Positions 7,205 to 12,907 of a stretch of DNA of 13,963 nt are shown in pieces. The notes under the pieces are model-generated. The model was not told the origin of the DNA. It did not search any database and saw only the letters and a list, made by a program, of their open reading frames with translations. A program made the translations under genes and the position numbers. This DNA comes from Treponema sp. (lineage in GTDB: Bacteria; Spirochaetota; Spirochaetia; Treponematales; Breznakiellaceae), in assembly GCA_031275515.1 (NCBI GenBank), contig JAISOQ010000289.1, forward strand, positions 1 through 13,963, given 5' to 3'. How positions within the stretch are numbered: the first letter of the stretch is position 1; the number at the start of each line of letters is the position of its first letter.

Positions 7205-8608
7205 TTATCGCGCCGAGTGTTCAATGGCCAGGAGCAGGCCCAGCACCGCCCGGTTGTTGGGCATAACCGCGCTGAAAGCGAGCCGGTTACTATCATAGCG
7301 GACGTTGGCCGGCGGTATGTAGTCAGATCCTGCCGCCCGGGCCACCCGCTCAGGAAAGCTGCCCTGTTCCCGTTCAAACCGGACCCGCAGGGCGTCAATG
7401 TCAAGTTCCCGCTTGGCGAATAACACCACCAGGTAATCGACGCCGGTTACATTATCCAGTTCTATCCAGGAATATTCCCCCGGAAAAGCCACGGCGTTTT
7501 CGCGGTAATCGAGAACCGGCGATATGCCGTCCTGGGGGAAAATCCGGGCAGCCGCGCCGGAAGCCGAGTCGGAGGCAAAGGCGTACACATACGCGGGACT
7601 GTTGTTGCCCAGAATGTACCGGAACCGGGTCCCCGAGGGGTATGCACGGGTCGTGCGGTAAAATCCCGCCGGGTCAAACCGCACGGGCATACCCTCCCCG
7701 GAATTGCGGACTTCTATGTCCACGAAACCGGAGTATTCAACCCGGTCTTTGAATTCGTCAAAATTTTCGATCAGCTCGTAGGCTTCGTTTACAAAGCGGC
7801 CAAAATCGGCGTAACTAACCCAGCCGTAGCCCCGGTCCCCCCAATCAGCCCCCCAACTGTTTTGCAGTTCAAAGGCCCCGCCCGCAAAGCTGTCGTCATA
7901 GCCCACCACGCACATGGCGTGTCCGCCCCAGTTCACCGCCGGGCTTTCCACGGGCTTCCAGATGTTTTTTCCCTTGATCTTCATAAAGGAGTCCGGCGTG
8001 TTCATGCCGACGATCACCGGCTTTCCCTCGGAAAGGCTTTTCTTTACCGCCCTTACCCCGTCCCCTCCGGGGCTTTCGGTGCGGGAGAACCTGAACAGGG
8101 CGCTGTAGCCGCCGATGGTGTATTTTCTTGAGTCCCGGTACATGGCGGGGAATACCTGGATAAAATCCCTGTTCCGTTCAAAGTCCGCCATCCGGGGGAC
8201 TCCCTCTTTTTGCATCAGGTCAAGGGCGTGGGAGATCGCGGTTCCCTGCCTGCACAGGGGATCGCCGGAAATGGACTTGTATACAAAGACCGGGGAGAAC
8301 ACGCTGCCGCTGGTCTCCGTCCGGTCATAACGGTTAATGGCCAGGGATTCCGAAATGGTTCTGGCGGCAAAGGCTGCGGCCCAGGCGGTGCAGCTGCTGT
8401 ACTGGCCCTGGTTGCCGGGGAAGGGCGCGTAGTTTTTGAGGGAAACCGAGGCGGGGAGGGCGGTATAGCCCCGGCTGAGATGGACCGCCTTTTGGGGCAG
8501 GCGGTTGTATAGTTCGGGGTCTAGGTCCGCGCCCCGGCTGTACTCTTGGGCGGCGGCGGACAGGGCAAAAAGGCAGACAAGCAGGGGCGGCAGGAATTTT
8601 TTCAGCAT
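7205..8608 (-). CDS. Secreted papain-family (C1) cysteine peptidase with C-terminal DUF4384
   Basis: The 467-residue protein has a signal peptide (MLKKFLPPLLVCLFALSAAA, likely cleavage after residue 20). The papain-fold catalytic set is complete: oxyanion Q67 and nucleophile C73 in NQGQYSSCTAWA, H230 in NWGGHAMCVVGYDD, and N250 in LQNSWGADWGDRGYGW. The usual SCW at the nucleophile reads SCT. Between about 325 and 420 there is a DUF4384-like beta domain (YVYAFASDSASGAAARIFPQ, FPGEYSWIELD, LVVLFAKREL), a module often joined to bacterial caspase-like and protease domains. It likely acts in the periplasm or outside the cell. The start is fixed by AAGGAG at 8614-8619, five bases from ATG. Its gene is divergent from the aspartic protease gene. 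A damaged second copy of its first 31 codons lies at 9192-9267. Confidence 0.92.
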   Translation of the reverse strand: MLKKFLPPLLVCLFALSAAAQEYSRGADLDPELYNRLPQKAVHLSRGYTALPASVSLKNYAPFPGNQGQYSSCTAWAAAFAARTISESLAINRYDRTETSGSVFSPVFVYKSISGDPLCRQGTAISHALDLMQKEGVPRMADFERNRDFIQVFPAMYRDSRKYTIGGYSALFRFSRTESPGGDGVRAVKKSLSEGKPVIVGMNTPDSFMKIKGKNIWKPVESPAVNWGGHAMCVVGYDDSFAGGAFELQNSWGADWGDRGYGWVSYADFGRFVNEAYELIENFDEFKDRVEYSGFVDIEVRNSGEGMPVRFDPAGFYRTTRAYPSGTRFRYILGNNSPAYVYAFASDSASGAAARIFPQDGISPVLDYRENAVAFPGEYSWIELDNVTGVDYLVVLFAKRELDIDALRVRFEREQGSFPERVARAAGSDYIPPANVRYDSNRLAFSAVMPNNRAVLGLLLAIEHSAR

Positions 8609-8705
8609 ACAATCTCCTTATAAGCGGCGGGCATCCTCCGATACCTGCGTCTAAATATAGCGAAAATCCGGCTTTCCGTTAGAAACCATGCGGATTGCCC
8701 GGGGA

Positions 8706-8735
8706 CTGACACCTCCGCCTGGTTTGTACTACAAT
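8706..8735 (+). promoter_or_regulatory. Predicted sigma-70 promoter of the aspartic protease gene
   Basis: CTGACA (8706-8711) and TACAAT (8730-8735) are each one base from the sigma-70 consensus and are 18 bp apart. Transcription would begin near 8742, right at the AGGAG (8742-8746) that precedes ATG 8753, giving a leader of about ten bases. Such a short leader is unusual, so the call is moderate. Confidence 0.5.
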
Positions 8736-8752
8736 AAGGGCAGGAGCGGTAT

Positions 8753-9166
8753 ATGGGAACAGTATATGCGGAAATCATTTTAAAAAACGCTGCCGATGTG
8801 ATTGATGTACAACGGGGGCACATGGCTGAAAAGGATGTCCGGGAATGTACGGTACGGGCGTTGGCGGATACCGGCGCGGGGACTCTGGTTATCAACGAGG
8901 AAGTGCGGCAGCAGTTGGGTCTTGAGATAAAAGGATTGCGCGGCGCATACCTGGCCGATGGCGTGCGCCAGGTATGCCGGGTAACGGAGCCGGTTGAAAT
9001 CCACTGGAAGAACCGTGATACGGCGTGCCGCGCCCTGCTTCTGCCTGGTGCGGAGGAGGTGCTGCTGGGGGCGATCCCCCTGGAGGACATGGACCTGATT
9101 GTCGATCCTGCCGCCCGGGAACTCAAGGGCGCCCACGGCGACGAAGTGGTATGCTTGATTAAGTGA
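8753..9166 (+). CDS. Small retropepsin-like (clan AA) aspartic protease
   Basis: This 137-residue protein matches the single-domain clan AA aspartic proteases found in many bacteria, which resemble one monomer of a retroviral protease and should act as dimers. The catalytic motif is ALADTGAGTLVI, with D39-T40-G41. The second hallmark, a hydrophobic pair plus Gly, is VLLGAIPLEDMDLIVDP (103-119), and the C-terminal strands follow. No signal peptide or membrane segment is present, so it should be cytoplasmic. AGGAG lies 6 bases before ATG, with a promoter just upstream. It is the only + strand gene within the - strand accessory block and stands back to back with the C1 peptidase. Substrates are unknown. 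Its end overlaps the T-run of a terminator serving the opposite strand. Confidence 0.85.
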   Translation: MGTVYAEIILKNAADVIDVQRGHMAEKDVRECTVRALADTGAGTLVINEEVRQQLGLEIKGLRGAYLADGVRQVCRVTEPVEIHWKNRDTACRALLLPGAEEVLLGAIPLEDMDLIVDPAARELKGAHGDEVVCLIK

Positions 9167-9193
9167 AAAACCTGCCCTGATCGCCAGGGAAGG
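9166..9193 (-). terminator. Intrinsic terminator for the FRG transcript
   Basis: On the minus strand, CCTTCCCTG and CAGGGCAGG pair at eight of nine positions around the loop GCGAT, followed directly by TTTTT. It closes the transcript that comes from the FRG gene through the dead peptidase copy. On the plus strand no T-run follows, so it would serve only the minus strand. Confidence 0.6.
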
Positions 9194-9267
9194 GGGATCG
9201 ATGTCCGCACCCCGGCTGTACTCTTGGCGGGCAGGGCAAGCAGGGGCGGCAATAATTTTTTCAGCAT
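9192..9267 (-). pseudogene. Degenerate second copy of the C1 peptidase 5' end (signal-peptide region)
   Basis: From ATG 9267 this stretch follows the first 31 codons of the peptidase gene at 8608-8516 base for base. It carries two deletions, of 12 and 7 bases, in the signal-peptide region, plus a few substitutions. The first deletion keeps frame and the second breaks it: MLKKLLPPLLALPA in one frame, then QEYSRGADIDP in the next, against MLKKFLPPLL and QEYSRGADLDP in the intact gene. Homology stops at the terminator hairpin, so the rest of this paralog is gone. Its ATG lies within the stop region of the FRG gene (ATGCTGA), the arrangement of a translationally coupled pair. No functional product is expected. 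Confidence 0.85.
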
Positions 9268-10190
9268 AGCGACGTAATACCTTTTAGGTTTGTATACGCC
9301 TGTTGAATTTCATTGCCGTTTTTTGAAAACGTACAGGGGATTTTGGGGAAATAATATTCCATCCCCTTTTCTTTGCCAAAAATTTCGTAAAGGTCTTTTT
9401 TGAGATTGTCTTTGATGGTAATCTTTTCATGCAGACAACTTTCTATTTCTTCTTTCAATTTATCGTAACAATTTTTTTTGTTCCTATTTTTTTTGGGAGC
9501 CAGGAATACGCCGCGCTGGTGTGTTATTCTGTCAAAAGACTGAAAATACAGTTTATCTCCCGGTTCTTGTTTGCAGAAATATGAATAACTTGGATAAGAG
9601 ACCAGTTTGAGAAATTCTGTTTTTTCAATCTCTCTTAAATCAAAAACAAAAAGAAAACCGTCTTCTATTTCTTCCGGTTCAACGGGTTTTGGATCTTCGC
9701 CTTCGGATAAAAAGCGGTATTTGGAACAGGCAAAATGCAGGGCCGTCATTATATCAGAGGTAATATCCAAATATTTTGACGAAAAGGAACGGCTGTAATA
9801 TTCATATTCCTGTTCTGTTTTTTTTGTCGCTTTATCCAGCGCTTTAAAATCGGGGCTGTAATGCGACATTAAAGCCTCCAGTTTATCCTCGCCCCATTTG
9901 AAAAAAGACCAGTAATAAGAACTGGTGAGTACATTATTGATGATGCTCTCTGGACTATCATCAGCGGGGGGAGTATAAGGAAACCCAACGCCTAAATCTT
10001 CCAGTTTTTGTTTAAGCAGTTCGTTGTCAAGGGCGTCAGAACTGCAAGTTTTCCCCGGGTCCCGCAGATAAGGCGGTAAACATGCGGTTTTATAACATTT
10101 GGGTTCCCCCCTATAATAAAATTCTCTGTCACTGTATTCATAAAGAACCGAAAATAATTCATTGCGATTTGCGATAACTCTTTCTTTCAT
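9261..10190 (-). CDS. FRG-domain protein, function unknown
   Basis: The 309-residue protein has the hallmarks of the FRG domain, named for a conserved F/Y-R-G. They are EFYYRGEPKCYKTACLPPYL (23-42), then SKYLDITSDIMTALHFA (138-154), where the family has LDxT and ALxFA blocks, and ITHQRGVFLAP (222-232). No signal or membrane segment is seen, so it should be cytoplasmic. The biochemical role of FRG is unknown; such proteins are common in accessory regions. I chose ATG 10190 because GGGGGA lies 4 bases upstream; ATG 10202 would overlap that site. The gene is clearly richer in A+T than its neighbours and rich in Lys, Asp and Tyr codons, which suggests transfer. Its stop codon lies within the dead peptidase start, so its last residues (TSLC) may not be ancestral. 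Confidence 0.82.
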   Translation of the reverse strand: MKERVIANRNELFSVLYEYSDREFYYRGEPKCYKTACLPPYLRDPGKTCSSDALDNELLKQKLEDLGVGFPYTPPADDSPESIINNVLTSSYYWSFFKWGEDKLEALMSHYSPDFKALDKATKKTEQEYEYYSRSFSSKYLDITSDIMTALHFACSKYRFLSEGEDPKPVEPEEIEDGFLFVFDLREIEKTEFLKLVSYPSYSYFCKQEPGDKLYFQSFDRITHQRGVFLAPKKNRNKKNCYDKLKEEIESCLHEKITIKDNLKKDLYEIFGKEKGMEYYFPKIPCTFSKNGNEIQQAYTNLKGITSLC

Positions 10191-10204
10191 ACAATCCCCC
10201 ATTT

Positions 10205-10218
10205 GCGGGCTTTCCCGC
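10205..10218 (-). promoter_or_regulatory. Stem-loop just upstream of the FRG ribosome binding site
   Basis: On the minus strand GCGGG-AAAG-CCCGC forms a compact 5-bp stem with a 4-base loop, ending a few bases before the G-run that serves ATG 10190. It could affect mRNA stability or initiation of the FRG gene. It is short and could be chance. Confidence 0.35.
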
Positions 10219-10222
10219 CGTT

Positions 10223-10252
10223 ATAAAAATATCCGCCCCCATACGGAGGCGG
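10223..10252 (-). terminator. Intrinsic terminator after the caspase-TPR gene
   Basis: On the minus strand CCGCCTCC pairs with GGGGGCGG (one U-G wobble) around the loop GTAT and is followed by ATATTTTTAT. It begins 11 bases past the caspase stop codon. It separates that gene from the FRG gene, so FRG needs readthrough or its own promoter, which I could not identify. Confidence 0.75.
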
Positions 10253-10263
10253 TTTGTTCGCCT

Positions 10264-12156
10264 CTAATACCCCCGCTCTTGCCGGGCATTTTCAATCCAT
10301 GGTGCAATGTAGCCAGAGTTCCCCGGATCTATCAGCTGCGCACTTTGATAGTCCTTAATCGCCTGGTCGTAGTCTTTTTTATTGTAATACGCATGGCCGC
10401 GGTTGTTATACGCCGACGTATGATTCGGGTCGAGCCTGATAGCCTGGGTGTAGTCCGCAATCGCCCGGTCGTAGTCTTTTTTGTTCTCATACGCCAAGCC
10501 GCGGCCGTAATACGCATTCGCATAATTCGGGTCGAGCCTGATGGTCTGGGAGTAGTCCGCGATCGCCCGGTCGTAGTCTTCTTTGTTATAATACGCATTG
10601 CCGCGGTTGTAATACGCCGACGTATAATTCGGGTCGAGCCTGATAGCCTGGGTGTAGTCCGCAATCGCCCGGTCGTAGTCATTTTTGTTATAATACGCAT
10701 TGCCGCGGTTGTAATACGCCGACGTATAATTCGGGTCGAGCCTGATAGCCTTGGTGTAGTCCGCAATCGCCCGGTCGTAGTCCCCTTTCTCGTTATACGC
10801 CAAGCCGCGGTTGTAATACGCCGACGTATAATTCGGGTCGAGCCTGATAGCCTTGGTGTAGTCCGCAATCTCCCGGTCGTAGTCTTCTTTGTTATAATAC
10901 GCCAAGCCGCGGCCGTAATACGCAAGCGCGTAATCCGGGTTGAGCCTGACAGCCTGGGAGTAGTCCGCGATCGCCCGGTCGTAGTCTTCTTTGTTATAAT
11001 ACGCCAAGCCGCGGTTGTAATACGCATCCGCATAATTCGGGTCGAGTCTGATAGCTTGTGTGTACTCTTCTATTGCCGTTACATAGTCGCCCTGGTTATA
11101 AAATGATAGACCGCTGTCATAGTAGCTTTTGGCGTTTCGCTCCGGCGCGGGGGTAGGCTTTGGCGCGGGCTGCACCGGGGCGGGTGTGGGAGTTGGCTGT
11201 ACCACAACGGCGGGCTGGGGCGCGGGCGTAGGCTGTACCGCGACGGCGGGCCTGCCGCCCAGATAGGCGGTTTCAAAAAACTGGGAATAAACCGCCGGTA
11301 TCTGTCTGCCGCCGCTTGCCTGGCGCACATCCTGGCCGGTTTTGTCAAAGAGGTCCCGGACCGAGAGGCCGGGGGTTTTCAGGTTGGCAAGCAGGTGGCT
11401 CGTAAAGAGGCCGTTCCTGCCCGAAGGGTTGTCGTCCGCGGTGTTTCCCGCGCCGGTGGCGTACACGATGATGCTGTCTGCGGGCTGATCGCTGACCACC
11501 TGCAAACCCCGGCTGCCGCTCCGTTTCCAGCTAAAGGGGTTGTCCCGGCAGGCGTCCAGCACCACGATGTTGAGGGCGTTTCCCGCGTCGTTCAGTTCGC
11601 CCAGCACGGCCTGTACGGAGACCGCCTTTTGGCGCAGAAAATTCTCGCTCTGGATATTCGCGTCCACGGGGATTAAATAGTTTTCTCCCCCGGACTGCAC
11701 CCCGTGGCCCGCGTAAAAGAAAAAGCCGTAGGAGTTCCGCTCGGCGGAGAGGCGGCTCCTCAGGCGCGTGGCCGCGCTTTCCATTTGTTCCTGGGCGCCG
11801 TTAACCACCAGGTCCACCGTAAAGCCCAGGCTTTCCAGGGCCGCCTTCATGTCCCTGGCGTCGTTCACCGGGTTGTTGAGCTTCGCCACATTCGTGTAGG
11901 CCCCATTGCCGATTACCAGGGCGAATTTCTGCTGGACGGAAACATTCTGTTGAATGGTATCAGCCGTTCCCGGTACGGCGTTTTGTTGGGCTTGTTGGCT
12001 TTCCCGGGCAGCAGACCCCGTTTCCGTCCCGCCCCGCTCCAAACGGCTGCAAACAGTCAGCGGCAGCGCCGCAAACAACAGAAATGCCGCGCAGAGCGGC
12101 GCGGACATCCGGGAAGCGGCCCTTGTCCTGCCAGAATGAACCATCGGTGATTTCAT
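10264..12156 (-). CDS. Caspase-fold (C14) protease with Pro-rich linker and eight C-terminal TPR repeats, probable lipoprotein
   Basis: The protein has 630 residues. A basic N-terminus and hydrophobic segment (18-35) end at C36 in LPLTVC, which fits the loose spirochaetal lipobox, so it is probably lipid-anchored in the envelope. The caspase p20-like domain spans about 76-300: FALVIGNGAY (78-87), LNNPVNDARDM, catalytic H151 in FFYAGHGVQ and catalytic C203 in VVLDACRDNPF, then GLFTSHLLANL. Both members of the dyad are present. A Pro/Ala/Val linker (about 301-340) leads to eight 34-residue TPR units (341-612), probably a protein-binding scaffold, then a short tail. The start is fixed by AAGGAGG 9 bases upstream. 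A promoter and a long structured leader precede it, and it is divergent from the XRE gene, its likely regulator. Family members cleave after basic residues; the substrate here is unknown. Confidence 0.93.
   Translation of the reverse strand: MKSPMVHSGRTRAASRMSAPLCAAFLLFAALPLTVCSRLERGGTETGSAARESQQAQQNAVPGTADTIQQNVSVQQKFALVIGNGAYTNVAKLNNPVNDARDMKAALESLGFTVDLVVNGAQEQMESAATRLRSRLSAERNSYGFFFYAGHGVQSGGENYLIPVDANIQSENFLRQKAVSVQAVLGELNDAGNALNIVVLDACRDNPFSWKRSGSRGLQVVSDQPADSIIVYATGAGNTADDNPSGRNGLFTSHLLANLKTPGLSVRDLFDKTGQDVRQASGGRQIPAVYSQFFETAYLGGRPAVAVQPTPAPQPAVVVQPTPTPAPVQPAPKPTPAPERNAKSYYDSGLSFYNQGDYVTAIEEYTQAIRLDPNYADAYYNRGLAYYNKEDYDRAIADYSQAVRLNPDYALAYYGRGLAYYNKEDYDREIADYTKAIRLDPNYTSAYYNRGLAYNEKGDYDRAIADYTKAIRLDPNYTSAYYNRGNAYYNKNDYDRAIADYTQAIRLDPNYTSAYYNRGNAYYNKEDYDRAIADYSQTIRLDPNYANAYYGRGLAYENKKDYDRAIADYTQAIRLDPNHTSAYNNRGHAYYNKKDYDQAIKDYQSAQLIDPGNSGYIAPWIENARQERGY
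10321..11136 (-). repeat. Eight tandem 102-bp units encoding the TPR array
   Basis: Each 102-bp unit encodes one 34-residue TPR such as AYYNRGNAYYNKEDYDRAIA followed by DYTQAIRLDPNY. The central units are nearly identical in DNA as well as protein; the stretch from GCCGCGGTTG to the CCCGGTCGTAG block recurs with only one or a few changes. The outer units (first and last) are more diverged. This pattern indicates recent duplication or gene conversion, and the array is a likely site of copy-number change. Confidence 0.9.
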
Positions 12157-12207
12157 CTCAATTATCCTCCTTTTCTAAGGGTCAATGAAGCCTAAAAATG
12201 TTTATCC

Positions 12208-12240
12208 CGCCCCACATACGCGGGGCGTATGATACGCCCC
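12208..12240. repeat. Overlapping palindromes in the caspase gene leader
   Basis: Three pairings share the same bases. GGGGCGTAT-G-ATACGCCCC (12222-12240) is a perfect 9-bp inverted repeat. CATACGC-GGG-GCGTATG (12215-12231) is a perfect 7-bp one. CGCCCC (12208-12213) also pairs with GGGGCG (12222-12227). Only one can form at a time in RNA. In DNA they could bind a dimeric protein. Confidence 0.7.
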
Positions 12241-12248
12241 TGAAAATA

Positions 12249-12308
12249 CCCGCCCTCAAGGGCAGGTTTGGAATCTCCAAAGAACGGCCAAAAGAGGAGA
12301 ATCCTCTT
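12249..12308. other. Two further hairpins in the caspase gene leader
   Basis: CCCGCCC and GGGCAGG pair at six of seven positions around TCAA (12249-12266). AAGAGGA-GAA-TCCTCTT is a perfect 7-bp inverted repeat (12292-12308). On the minus strand both would lie in the untranslated leader of the caspase mRNA if the promoter at 12341-12369 is used. The 12292-12308 hairpin is followed on that strand by TTTTGG only after its own TT, a weak T-run. Confidence 0.5.
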
Positions 12309-12328
12309 ACAGACAAGCCTTTCCTATT

Positions 12329-12393
12329 TCCCTATGGTTCAATATATAGAACGCAAAGATTTTTGTAAAGCCCCTAGTCCTTATGGTTCAATA
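12329..12393. promoter_or_regulatory. Pair of 16-bp direct repeats, candidate XRE operators
   Basis: TCCCTATGGTTCAATA (12329-12344) and TCCTTATGGTTCAATA (12378-12393) match at 15 of 16 positions, 49 bp apart. The first covers the -10 and start region of the predicted caspase promoter. The second lies upstream of its -35 and 36 bp before the XRE start codon. This is a typical layout for a local repressor that controls a divergent pair. That the XRE protein is the ligand is inference. Confidence 0.55.
12341..12369 (-). promoter_or_regulatory. Predicted sigma-70 promoter for the caspase-TPR gene
   Basis: On the minus strand TTTACA (12369-12364) and TATATT (12346-12341) are exactly 17 bp apart, each one base from consensus. 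Transcription would start near 12334, giving a leader of about 178 bases before ATG 12156. The -10 box overlaps one copy of the 16-bp direct repeat, so a protein bound there would block initiation. Confidence 0.6.
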
Positions 12394-12428
12394 GGGTATT
12401 GATATGCAGGGGTATACGAAAGGAAACG

Positions 12429-12749
12429 ATGAATGGACAGGAACTGCGGAGAATTTTAGGCAAGGGCATACGGTTTTACCGTCAACAGCGGCAATTGTCC
12501 CAGGCTGCACTTGCCGAAAGGGCTGAGATTTCAATAACCTTCCTCAGCAATATAGAGCGGGGTTTGAAATATCCGACTTCAGAGACCCTTTCAGCGATAG
12601 CCGACGGCCTTGATGTGGAGGTTTTTGAGTTGTACCGCCACGATCATTCTCCCTCCGAGCGCCGGGGGCTGTTTGAGCGGTTCAAAATCGACATCACCCA
12701 GAATATTCTCAAGACGCTTGAGGCGGTTTATCAGGCTTACGAGGATTAA
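12429..12749 (+). CDS. XRE/Cro-CI family transcriptional regulator
   Basis: This 106-residue protein has a helix-turn-helix of the HTH_3 type in its first 70 residues: IRFYRQQRQLSQAALAERAE (14-33), recognition helix ITFLSNIERG (36-45), then YPTSETLSAIADGLDVEVFELY (48-69). The remaining 35 residues are a charged helical tail, possibly for dimer formation. ATG 12429 is used, with AAAGGA 4 bases upstream; the same frame is open from TTG 12399, but that start has no ribosome binding site. It is divergent from the caspase-TPR gene, with the paired direct repeats between them, so it probably controls that gene and itself. It lies tail-to-tail with the glycosyltransferase remnant. Confidence 0.88.
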   Translation: MNGQELRRILGKGIRFYRQQRQLSQAALAERAEISITFLSNIERGLKYPTSETLSAIADGLDVEVFELYRHDHSPSERRGLFERFKIDITQNILKTLEAVYQAYED

Positions 12750-12757
12750 AGGGGGGA

Positions 12758-12894
12758 CTTTGGCCTCCCGGCGGGGCGTTACCAATGCCTCTATCGAAAA
12801 GACATTGGCCTTCACTTCATCATGGGAAAATGAATCCACCGAAACGGTAACGCCGTTTATGCGGGGGCAGTAGGCGTCGGTAAACATTCTTCAT
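12758..12894 (-). pseudogene. Remnant of a GT4-type glycosyltransferase 5' end
   Basis: Minus-strand translation from 12887 gives MFTDAYCPRINGVTVSVDSF, which closely matches the first residues of GT4 glycosyltransferases of the type MKIAMFTD.Y.P..NGV..S. The natural start ATG-AAG is visible at 12894-12889 but is separated from MFTD by a single base, so a small deletion has broken the frame. After about 22 residues the family pattern fades, and by about 12758 the sequence runs into the 3' end of the XRE gene, so more than 90% of the enzyme is missing. It follows the radical SAM gene on the same strand by 13 bp, as if once its operon partner. The family identification is from pattern memory. 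Confidence 0.6.
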
Positions 12895-12907
12895 ACGTAT
12901 AACGGCG

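Noticed and set aside
8602..9267. Minus-strand frame of 221 codons starting MLKKLLPPLL
   Set aside because: Only the first 14 codons resemble a gene, the damaged peptidase copy. The rest is antisense to the aspartic protease gene.
10332..11033. Minus-strand frame of 233 codons rich in Arg and Thr inside the caspase-TPR gene
   Set aside because: A frame-shifted shadow of the TPR repeats with low-complexity composition.
10162..11106. Open + strand frame of 314 codons with repeated VVIRRRIIRVEPDSLGVV units
   Set aside because: It is the exact antisense of the TPR array; a repeat unit of 102 bp (34 codons) keeps any stop-free frame open. It has no ribosome binding site and no family resemblance.
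10321..11136. Regular 102-bp repeat as a possible CRISPR array
   Set aside because: The units are contiguous, coding and in frame, with no unique spacers; they encode TPRs.
12399..12428. TTG start at 12399 for the XRE gene
   Set aside because: No ribosome binding site precedes it, while ATG 12429 has AAAGGA at the right distance and gives the normal family start.
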